Assembly (NCBI RefSeq): GCF_016859285.1
Contig: NC_053404.1
Span: 97,001 to 161,000, forward strand
Direction: 5' to 3'
DNA: 64,000 nt
Source of the DNA: Xiphias gladius
Taxonomy: Eukaryota; Chordata; Actinopteri; Istiophoriformes; Xiphiidae
The notes beneath the pieces are model-generated. The model made no database searches and was not told where the DNA came from. It saw nothing but the letters and a program-made list of their open reading frames with translations. Both the position numbers and the translations under genes were made by a program. This document shows, in pieces, positions 23,701 to 34,700 of this stretch (the stretch's first letter is position 1; the number at the start of each line of letters is the position of its first letter).

Positions 23701-26052
23701 AGGTTAGGCTGCTGGGGACAGGTTCAGGACAGGGTTAGGCTGCTGAGGACAGGTTCAGGACAGGGTTAGGCTGCTGAGGACAGGGTTAGGCTGCTGAGGA
23801 CAGGTTCAGGACAGGATTAGCCTGCAGAGGACAGGGTTAGGAAAGATTCAGGACATGGTTAGGCTGCTGAGGACGTGGTTAGGCTGTGGGGACAGGTTCA
23901 GGACAAGGTTAAGCTGCTGAGGACAGGGTTAAAACAGGGTTAGGACAGGGTTAGGATGCTGAGGACAGGTTCTCAGATAGAGGGGTTAGGACAGGGTTAT
24001 GATAATGTTAACCTGCTGAGGACAGGTTCAGGACAGGGTTAGGCTGCTGAGGACAGGGTTAGGCTGCTGAGGACAGGTTCAGGACAGGGTTAGGCTGCTG
24101 AGGACAGGTTCAGGACAGGGACAGCCTGCTGAGGACAGGGTTAGGCTGCTGATGACCGGGTTAGGACAGGGTTAGCCTGCTGAGGACAGGTTCAGGAAGG
24201 GGTTAGGCTGCTGAGGACAGGTTCAGGACAGGATTAGGCTGCGGAGGACAGGGTTAGGCTGCTGATTATCGGGTTAGGACAGGGTTAAGATGCTGAGGAC
24301 AGGTTCAGGGCAGGGTTAGGCAGCTGAGGACAGGGTTAAAACAGGGTTAGGACAGGGTTAAGATGCTGAGGACAGGTTCAGGGCAGGGTTAGCCTGCTGA
24401 GGACAGGTTCAGGACAAGGTTAGGCTGCTGGGGACAGGTTCAGGACAGGGTTAGGCTGCTGAGGGCAGGATTAGGCTGCTGAGGACAGGTTCAGGACAGG
24501 GTTAGCCTGCTGGGGACAGGGTTAGGCTGTTGAGGACAGGTTCAGGAAGGGGTTAGGCTGCTGAGGACAGGTTCAAGACAGGATTAGGCTGCGGAAGACA
24601 GGATTAGGCTGCTGAGGGCAGGGTTAGGCTGTTGAGGACAGGTTCAGGACAGGGTTAGCCTGCTGAGGACAGGGTTAGGCTGTTGAGGACAGGTTCAGGA
24701 AGGGGTTAGGCTGCTGAGGACAGGTTCAGGACAGGATTAGGCTGCTGAGGATCGGGTTCAGGACAAGTTCAGGAAAGGGTTAGGCTGCTGAGGACAGGTT
24801 CAGGACAGGGTTAGCCTCCTGAGGACAGGTTCAGGACAGGGTTAGGCTGCTGAGGACAGGTTCAGGACAGGGTTAGGCTGCTGAGGACAGGGTTAGGCTG
24901 CTGAGGACAGGTTCAGGACAGGGTTAGCCTGCTGAGGACAGGTTCAGGACAGGGTTAGCCAGCTGAGGACAGGTTCGGGACAAGGTTAGGCTGCTGGGGA
25001 CAGGTTCAGGACAGGGTTAGGCTGCTGGGGACAGGGTTAGGCTGCTGAGGACAGGTTCAGGACAGGGTTAGGCTACTTAGGACATGGTTAGGCTGCTGAG
25101 GACAGGTTCAGGACAGGGTTAGCCTGCTGAGGACAGGGTTAGGCTGCTGAGGACAGGTTCAGGACAGGGTTAGGCTACTGAGGACATGGTTAGCCTGCTG
25201 AGGACAGGTTCAGGACAGGGTTAGGCTGCTGAGGACAGGTTCAGGACAGGGTTAGGCTGCTGGGGACAGGTTCAGGACAGGGTTAGGCTGCTGAGGACAG
25301 GGTTAGGCTGCTGAGGACAGGGTTAGGCTGCTGAGGACAGGTTCAGGACAGGGTTAGCCTGCTGAGGACAGGGTTAGGCTGTTGAGGACAGGTTCAGGAA
25401 GGGGTTAGGCTGCTGAGGACAGGTTCAGGACAGGATTAGGCTGCGGAGGACAGGATTAGGCTGCTGAGGATCGGGTTCAGGACAAGTTCAGGAAAGGGTT
25501 AGGCTGCTGAGGACAGGTTCAGGACAGGGTTAGCCTCCTGAGGACAGGTTCAGGACAGGGTTAGCCTGCTGAGGACAGGGTTAGGCTGCTGATGATCGGG
25601 TTAGGACAGGGTTAGCCTGCTGAGGACAGGTTCAGGACAGGGTTAGCCAGCTGAGGACAGGTTCGGGACAAGGTTAGGCTGCTGGGGACAGGTTCAGGAC
25701 AGGGTTAGCCTGCTGAGGACAGGGTTAGGCTGCTGAGGACAGGTTCAGGACAGGGTTAGGCTACTGAGGACATGGTTAGCCTGCTGAGGACAGGTTCAGG
25801 ACAGGGTTAGGCTGCTGAGGACAGGTTCAGGACAGGGACAGGCTGCTGAGGACAGGATTAGGCTGCTGAGGATCGGTTCAGGACAGGTTCAGGAAAGGGT
25901 TAGGCTGCTGAGGACAGGTTCAGGACAGGGTTAGCCTGCTGAGGACAGGTTCAGGACAGGTTCAGGACAGGGTTAGGCTGCTGAGGACAGGTTCAGGACA
26001 GGGTTAGCCTGCTGAGGACAGGGTTAGGCTGCTGGAGACAGGTTCAGGACAG
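20750..26052 (+). repeat. 5.3 kb minisatellite, 20/31-bp units containing GGGTTAGG
   Basis: Tandem repeats are built from two mixed forms: a 20-bp unit GGTTAGGCTGCTGAGGACAG and a 31-bp form that adds TTCAGGACAGG. Variant units (GTTAAAACAGG, TTCTCAGATAGAGG, GTTATGATAATG) recur in groups, giving higher-order structure. For example, the segment starting near 22,261 is repeated almost exactly 1,559 bp later, and the block near 21,001 recurs about 345 bp later. The array lies in the inferred first intron of slc22a17. It has no coding potential. Confidence 0.97.
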
Positions 26053-26200
26053 ATTTTTCTTCTGTGTTTAAAATAAACGTAACCTAACTGTGTCTCCTCT
26101 TACTCTGGAGCTGTCGGACAAAATGCAGTGTTACTAGGAACTTTCACATTAGGCCCAGCAGGCAGTACCAGATGGCTAACACTGTACATGTACACGTACC

Positions 26201-26980
26201 CAGCCCGTCCTCCTCCTCCCCAGCCCGTCCTCCTCCTCCCCAGCCCGTCCTCCTCCTCCCCAGCCCGTCCTCCTCCTCCCCAGCCCGTCCTCCTCCTCCC
26301 CAGCCCGTCCTCCTCCTCCCCAGCCCGTCCTCCTCCTCCCCAGCCCGTCCTCCTCCTCCCCAGCCCGTCCTCCTCCTCCCCAGCCCGTCCTCCTCCTCCC
26401 CAGCCCGTCCTCCTCCTCCCCAGCCCGTCCTCCTCCTCCCCAGCCCGTCCTCCTCCTCCCCAGCCCGTCCTCCTCCTCCCCAGCCCGTCCTCCTCCTCCC
26501 CAGCCCGTCCTCCTCCTCCCCAGCCCGTCCTCCTCCTCCCCAGCCCGTCCTCCTCCTCCCCAGCCCGTCCTCCTCCTCCCCAGCCCGTCCTCCTCCTCCC
26601 CAGCCCGTCCTCCTCCTCCCCAGCCCGTCCTCCTCCTCCCCAGCCCGTCCTCCTCCTCCCCAGCCCGTCCTCCTCCTCCCCAGCCCGTCCTCCTCCTCCC
26701 CAGCCCGTCCTCCTCCTCCCCAGCCCGTCCTCCTCCTCCCCAGCCCGTCCTCCTCCTCCCCAGCCCGTCCTCCTCCTCCCCAGCCCGTCCTCCTCCTCCC
26801 CAGCCCGTCCTCCTCCTCCCCAGCCCGTCCTCCTCCTCCCCAGCCCGTCCTCCTCCTCCCCAGCCCGTCCTCCTCCTCCCCAGCCCGTCCTCCTCCTCCC
26901 CAGCCCGTCCTCCTCCTCCCCAGCCCGTCCTCCTCCTCCCCAGCCCGTCCTCCTCCCTCCCAGCCCGTCCTCCTCCTCCC
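26201..26980 (+). repeat. 39-copy, 20-bp minisatellite CAGCCCGTCCTCCTCCTCCC
   Basis: There are 39 contiguous 20-bp units. 38 are identical and the 38th (26941-26960) differs by one shifted base. Decayed units continue to about 27,090. Because 20 is not a multiple of 3 and the unit has no stop in any register, all frames stay open across the array on both strands, producing long false proteins of Pro/Ser/Leu/Arg or Gly/Glu/Arg repeats. Each unit also contains a pyrimidine tract followed by CAG, the pattern of a 3' splice site. Confidence 0.98.
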
Positions 26981-27124
26981 CAGCCCCTGTCCTCCTCCTC
27001 CTCCCCTTCTCCATGCCCCGCTCCCCCTCCGTCTCTCCCCTCCCCAGCCCCGTCCTCCTCCTCCCCAGCCCCGTCCTCCTCCTCCCTCCCCGCCCCACCC
27101 TCGCTGCCCCCCACGGGGGAGGTG

Positions 27125-30100
27125 ATGGTGCTAGCTCTGGGTAGGAAGAAGCAGAGGGTGCTGATCGCTCTCTCCATCCTGCCCAACCTCTTCCTGGCCT
27201 TCCTGCTCTCTTCTGACCCCCTCATCACCCTCTCCCCGCCCCACCACTGCCACCTGCCGGGGCCCCTGCTGTCACTGGAGGTGCTGAATGCCTCCCTGCC
27301 CTGGGAGAAGGGGGAAAGGCCCGGGGACAGCGGGCGCCCATCTCAGTGTAAGCAGTACGTCAACGGCAGCCAGTCATCTGTGGTGGACTGCGAGGCTGGC
27401 TGGGACTACAACATCACAGAGGGGCTGAGGAACAACATTGTTACTGAGGTAAAGCATCGGCCTGGGTCCTTCTGAGCTCTCTGATGATGGTCCTGGCCTC
27501 GTTAGCTGTTTCAGCTTTTTGTGTGGCCTAAAGTTTGTTACTTTTTTTATCGTCCCGCTGAGCATGCAGTCTCTCTTCTTGCAATGCCCTGCATAACTTT
27601 AACACAGCTGCACATACCCGTGTCTTTTATGACTCATTCACCTAACTTTAAATGGCTTTTGTGTTAAATACCTGTTTGATCACTTTCCGAAGCGAAAGAA
27701 CCTTGGATATTGCTGATTGGCAGTCCATCATAGCTTTTAGTTTATTTTATTTTTAAGTAAAGTTTTGTTGTGGTTGTGTCGGGACAGGAATTGTTGTGAA
27801 AACTCTTTCTTGTTTGTGCTGCGACTGTAACTAATTTCAGAGATCTGGGAGATCCAGTACAGTCTGGTACTGTTGTCCCATAGACACCACTGCAAAACTA
27901 CAGTATAACATAGAATTACATGATTATATAATATAACAAACTAGGTTCAGTTTAGGTTAGCTATAGTGTCCACTCAAAAACTCACCAACTCACTCTGCGT
28001 TTTTGTTTCTGTTTTGTTTTGTCGGTAGTTGGTTGTACTTTAAACGTCAGTGTTATTTAATGGAGAACAGAAATGCATTTTTTCCTGTTAAGACATCAGA
28101 GTGTTGTTAGACCTTCACTCCACCATGGCTAGGAGGAGGGTTGTACTGGCAGGTACAGTCTGAAAAGTCAGAGGTCAGAGCTTCATAAAGGACAATTGTG
28201 CTGATTTTACTCATCAAAGTCTGTTTCCAGGTTTTGGGGAGTACAATTTCATATGTTTTAACAGTAAAATGAAACTTTTAGTGTCGCCAGACGGAGCTGT
28301 GTGAAATCGTGGGTTGGGTCTAATGACTACAAGTTAGAAAAGTAAAAAAAATCTGGGGGTGTGGAGCTAGAAAGAAGTGAGCTTAGCAGACCTCTTTAGC
28401 CTGCTGATCATCTCTGCTGCAGGCTAGTGGCTCCAGGGTACATTAGCACCTACTAGCATAACACACCCCAATCTACCACCCAACTATCAGAGGTCCAGTA
28501 GCATTGTGGGTAATCGAGGCACCAGGTTTTGACAAGGAAGAAGGTAAAACCTCTGGTTCTTCTGCACTGATTTTCTGTCAATACTGAGTATGGCAGTGTT
28601 GCACATGTTACAGACTGCATGTGCTGTCTTGTTACTGTCTTTAAAAGAGCCTAGACAGCTGCTCACAGTTTTCCACTCAGGTCGGTGGCTCTGTGGCCTG
28701 TGTGTCTGTTTTCATTTCTGTGCCTACTGATGTGGGAACCACACCTGGTCCTCCAGTCTGTGGTATTAGGGCAATTTGCTTGTAATCCACTCACACCACT
28801 GCAGCAAGCGGAAGGTTTACAAACGCTACCAAGGGAAGCATTTAGCAGGAGTATGTTTGCAAATGCATCTGCCTAGAAGAAGAAGAAGCTTGTAGTCTTC
28901 TTCATCCCTCAGGTTAAATATTGGAATCGACGTGGACAGACAAGTAGACTAACTGTCTCTTAAGTCAGGTTTAGTTCAGAAAGTCTTTTTTGCTGTGATG
29001 ATGATATGTTCCTCTAGTGCTGCTCTGCTTTGCTCAGCTGGCAGCGTGATGAGCAGGAAGCAAGAAGGTCTCTGATCAGCTTCGCCTCTGCTGCTGATCA
29101 GTAAATACCGTATCACTTTGCTAGAGGCAAACTCCACTGAACATCTCTTCGCTGTGGATCTGTGAGCTAAAGCATATAAAGGTAATGCAAAATGTCAGGA
29201 TAAATATTTGTCAACCTCCACAAATTTTGCCGTAGCGTGTACACAGCAGTAGCTGTACCTTTGATATATGTGGGTGTATCAGGCCATAGGGGGCAATATT
29301 ACAAACCATTGAGCAGGGCTTCTGTATGAACTTGTTCAATTTTTATGGGATTTTTGCATAAATATAATCAAGTACACTGATTTGTCAGATATTTCATTTT
29401 CTGGATTAGCTAAACACAAACACCCATACACAGTTTCTCAATGGATTTTTTTCCAGTAAATTTAATATATCAACATATATATTGACATCACTATAAAGAA
29501 GTCAGTATATCACGAGAAAAGATTATATTCATGTTGTCTATTTGTAGTTCTCATCTTTCATGTTACTTTCAAGCAGAACCCTCATTCTCCAACATGTCTA
29601 ACCTCACTCTGAAGTCTCAGTGGAGTCCATCCCACAGTGGCAGCGAGGACGCGTTCCTATTCAAATGATCTGGAGTCAGAAATGTGACATGAAGAAATGG
29701 CTGCAGGTTTCAGTCCTTCCCAAAGGCACGGACCTGATTGGTGCTCGAACCGCATTCACAAAACCGGTCTGAGGAGTTTCCCAGCTGGTTTCTGTGCATT
29801 TTCCCTCCTTCTGTCATTCAGAGCATGCCACCGGAATGAGTCGAATGTCCTTTACCCAGTTACTGTGCCCTGATGTGACTCTGTGCCTCAGCAACAGGAC
29901 GGCTGATATTATGTGACAGGCTTTTATGTTTCTGAGCATGGACTCCAATTATACAAGGCCTTTTTATCACCAGCCCTCTGCTCTCCCTCCTTCTCTCTTT
30001 GGATCATTAAAATAATTTTGCGTTCAGTAACCAGCAGACAGTGATATTAGCAGAGCTCAGCTGTTAGTGCAAATCAGTGGGTCGACTTAATGTGATTAAA

Positions 30101-31709
30101 GCTCAGATCTGAGAGCAGATATCTGTTGTTCTGTTTAACAGACGTGCTGACTTTCCATGTGGCTGCACTGCTTTTTTATGCTTGTGAAAAGAGTGTCCCT
30201 TTGGTGTAATACTACTGTTACTACTATTAGTGTTCCTGCTGCTAGTACTACTAATAATAGTAATACATGTAGTGTTCTCTGATTATCATGACCACACACT
30301 CAGTCATATCATTTGCTTACATCTTCCTGTGTTTGTATTGTCTAAACAAGGTTTAAAACAGCTTCATTCTCTCAGCCTGTGATCAAAATAAAGCTAGTCC
30401 AGCCCTGTTTACACCTGCGACCCATAATCATTTTCCAATGAGCAGAAATAATCCACATCAATTGAAGCACATGTGCTTTCGCATCCAAAACCGACCAAAC
30501 AAAGATTTTCTGCAACCGTCTGAGGTGTAATTTGCTGAAATAAAATGTCAGTCCTTCATTGGTAAACTTTATTTTGTATTTGCACTTTGGTTTGGATCCA
30601 AAGTCTTTTTAAAATATGTACTGTAAATAAACCCGTGCTGGTCAAACTAATAATCAATGTGAATGGTCGGTGGTGTTATAAATTTTGGCTTAGGGCTTTA
30701 AAAAATGCAGATAAGAAGGCAACAAAATTTCTTTGCTTTTGTTGTCTCCAAAAATGGACACATACACCTGAAATAATAATAATTGATAGCCAGGTGTAAA
30801 GTGGGTGTGAATTTTCCACTTTCCTCACCGTTTGCCAGTTTCCCTAATGAGCTTGCTTACTCAGTTTACCATGCAGACGTCTGAAACTTTACACTCAGTT
30901 TGAACCTCAATGCTTTTTCAACTGCAAATGACCCAAATCACGAGACTTTTCCTGGGTCAGACCATAAGGTCACAATCGTACGTCCATAAACATATGTCTC
31001 ATCTGTTTGATCCATCTTTTCATCTTCAGCTGCCGGCAGCACTTTGTCCCCGTCAGGTTACAGCTGAATAAATATATTTGAACTTTTAATCTAACGCTTT
31101 ATCTTCAATTAAGGAAATCAAAGTCTGCTGAATAACGTGGTCTAGTGGACGACGCTGAACAAAGTGTAATAGTGTAAATAATTATTGACTGTCTTCTCAG
31201 CTCAGACTCTCACTGCGGCTGTTTGTAAAGATAAATGTGCATTAATATCACAGATGAATTTTTCTGGCTCCACTGGATTCAAATGGAGGCTCTGCTCTTT
31301 ATTTACCCGTTGCCATGGTGAATCACAGTATCCAGGAGATACACTGATGTTTTTTTTTTCCATTCACCAGGCGCTTAACTCACTTAACTCAGAGCGAACA
31401 TACTCAGAGTTGGACTAACTCTGATCAGCTGATCTGGAACAGAAAACTCTTGAGTTTCACATCTCAGATTAGTCAACTCAGAGTTCAGGGTTAGTCAGAG
31501 TTTGTTAAACCTGCTTTCTGGAACAGGCCCCTGATATGCACCTGATGTCCCCCTCTCTTGTGTCTGTGCTGTCCAGTGGGATCTGGTGTGTGGTCAGTAC
31601 TGGCTGGTCCCAGTGGAGGAGGTGTGTTTCATCCTGGGCGTTCTGACCGGCTGTCTGGGCCTGGGCTATGCTGCCGACAGGTAGTACATGCTCATTCACA
31701 CACACAAAC

Positions 31710-31743
<34 letters not shown>

Positions 31744-34700
31744 GGTGAACAGTACCATACAACCCAAGAACTTCTGTTAGTAGGTTACTGTCAATTTGGA
31801 AAGTTGCTGGTTTTCCTGCCATGATTCCACAAGTAATCTACATTGGAATCTCAAGGATAATTAAAACAAACAGGAAGCACCTGACCACAGTTAGGAGCCA
31901 CAGCAAAGGGTCTGAATACTTTAGTTTGTCATCATTTGTTATTCAGTGAAGACCGATGGACAAAAATGGAAGTTTTATCCATTTACAATTAAATCTACAA
32001 CACAATAAAGTGAAGGGGACTGAAAACTTTCTGAAGCCACTGTATGTGTTACGCAGGACAAGATGTTAACATGTTCCAGTACAACTCGGTTCATCTGTCA
32101 GCGGACATCTGTGCTGTTAAATCAGATCAGTTTGTTCCTCATTCTTCAGTGTGTTGTCCTTACTTTGCAGTTGTACACTACCTCATAATCCTTCATGCAA
32201 ACCACAGGGACATGTACACCCACACACACAAAGTACAAGAAGTAGCTTAGCTGTTTATGTTCAAATGAAATTAGCTATAGATTTACTGTATCTGCCAGCG
32301 GTTCCTCTGTCAGTCAGCATCTGCTGGCCACCAATCAATAGGAAGACCGATTTAGTATCAAGCGGCCCAAACAGCCTCTCACTGGGCTTTTCATCACAGT
32401 AAGAAATCATTTTGTGGGAGAAACCAATGCTGCGCACAAGCAATGAATGGCGTATAGAAATGAATGCTAAAGAATGTACTGTAAGCTTTATTTTGCTGGA
32501 TTTTAGGACTTCATGCTCGGCAGTCTATGAGACACAGCCCAAGTACCTCCGATAATTGACATAATGGATCCAGTCTGTGTCTGCTGTGTTGTCGGTTTGA
32601 AAATCACACAGGGGAGGCTGTAGTTTTGGGGGCATTGTGGGGGAGATGATGCCAGTTTAAACAGCTAAGAGCTTTCATTAATTTGCTGACCAAGTGAGCA
32701 TAGCGACTGTTTGTTAAGACTAGTGAATCAATGCTGCCTCCTGGGAACATACGAAGAAGAATAGGGAACAGTTCTAATCTGCAGCTGGGAAACAAAACTG
32801 CTGCACCTGCATGGAGCTGGAAATTGGTTAATTATTCCATGTAGTGATCAGTTATGCTTCAGACTTGAGCTGCTTAGAAGTTTTTATTTCTTTTAAACTT
32901 TGTGATTACATAATTTGTCTTTGAAATAAACTTAGATAATATCTGTTTTGTATCTATTTGAACTGGGTGTCTGCCGGGCTTTACAATTAATCTTAAAATG
33001 TAAATACTATTTTAAAAAAATTCAGACCTTATTTTACAAAATTGTGTTAATTTCAAAATGATGAGCTCTAAATTTTGTTAATAAACGTTTTTTCTGAATT
33101 ATTTGTAGATGACGTGAAAGTAGGAATGTGGTAACAGCATTAATGGGTGATGATGATGCAATAGAGGTGCAGAATTCACACCGTGGTTCTCCACTATATC
33201 TTAACTCTTAAATTCACAGTAGACCATAGTGGTATTTCCTGCTCTCATCCCTCATACTGTTAATATCATATAAAGTAATGTCTTTGCTCTTGCGCTATCA
33301 GAACTTGTTCTAATGAATTACTGTTGTACATCTTGTTTTTGTGGTTTTATCTTCATGGGTTTGATTTTGATTAGGATTTTCTTCCTGTTAATTTGTCTTT
33401 ATGCTGATAAAAAATAATTAGTGTCTCTTTGATCTAATTAAATCAACTTTTGGTCTTGATATGAGTTTGGGTGAAAGATCAACAACATCCAATATCCATA
33501 TCTGTAAGTAAGTTGCAGTAGTTGTTTTGAAAGCTGACATGAAGTTTTCTTCTCTTGCCATGCTGTTGTGTAATAATACAGTTGTACTTATGTGTGGGTC
33601 ATGTCCTGTTTTCAGTGTATATATCTGTCTCTCTGTAGGCTGGGCAGGTCCAAGACTTTGCTGACCTCCCTGACCCTGTCGGTGGTGTTTGGGGTGCTGG
33701 TGTGCGTCTCTCCGTACCCCTCCATCTTCATCGTCATGCGTTTTTGTCTGGCAGCTGCTAGTGCGGGAGTCTACCTCACTCTGTACATCACCCGTGAGTA
33801 CATTAACATTTGAAGGATGCACCTTGTTTGTTTGAGTAAAATTCATAGATAATCTGTGACACACTGTAGCAGACAGATATACACATACTGAGATGATGTG
33901 ATAAGTTTGTTGGTTAGATAAGTTTTTTGTTTTTCATTATGCGCCACTTGTCGCTGTAGTAGGAATCAGGTTGTTTTTCTTCCCTGGTGCAGTAACTAAT
34001 TTTACCTTAGACTCTTTGCAGGGACTGCAGGTGAAAATTCAGAGGGACTGAATTAAATAATTCTGGATATAAACATTCATTTACGCCTTGTGGTCGTGCT
34101 AAAGAGGTTTTGCAACCAAAAGAAAACCGTGAATAATAAAAAGCACGGGCAATTTTAAAGGACTGATTCTAAAGCAGCAGGATTTTGTTAAAGTTATCTA
34201 AATATATATTTTTGTGTATGAAACAGTCAGACTGTGTACACTTAAAAGGTAAATGTTGTGGTTTGCTTGCTCATTACAGATTATTATTATTACAGATTCA
34301 TGGTAATTAGAATGGATTTGAATAGAAACAACATTTTGCAAAACAAAAAACACATCTCAGACCACTTCCCTAGCATAATCATAATAATAAAATATATTTA
34401 ATCTGTCTATCTGCATGCTTACTACTTTACTTTACTACCTTACTAAACTAAAAGACTAATAGAAAACAAAAATACGAATAAACACACTGCTTTCTTCGCG
34501 GTGCTCATGCATCACCCGGGGTGTTTTTCGGGGTTTTGGTTACCATTTTTGATAAAGAGCTGACAGACTGAATCAGTGAAAATAAGGTGAAAGTATGTTT
34601 GAGTTTGCTTCCAGAGGCACCACTAACATGAAACTGGTGTTAAACAAAACTAATCGGGGACGATGGGAACTGTAAAAATCATGGTTTGTTTGGATTGATG

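Noticed and set aside
20750-26052. CRISPR-like array of regularly repeated units
   Set aside because: Units are tandem without unique spacers, the host is a vertebrate and no cas genes are present. It is a minisatellite.
20750-26052. Interstitial telomere (TTAGGG)n
   Set aside because: Each unit has only one GGGTTAGG within 20-31 bp of other sequence. True telomeric arrays repeat the hexamer directly.
26100-27228. Open frames of 317-350 codons on both strands encoding Pro/Ser/Leu or Gly/Glu/Arg repeats
   Set aside because: They are produced by a 20-bp minisatellite that has no stop codon in any register. All frames are open at once, which argues against coding use of any particular one.
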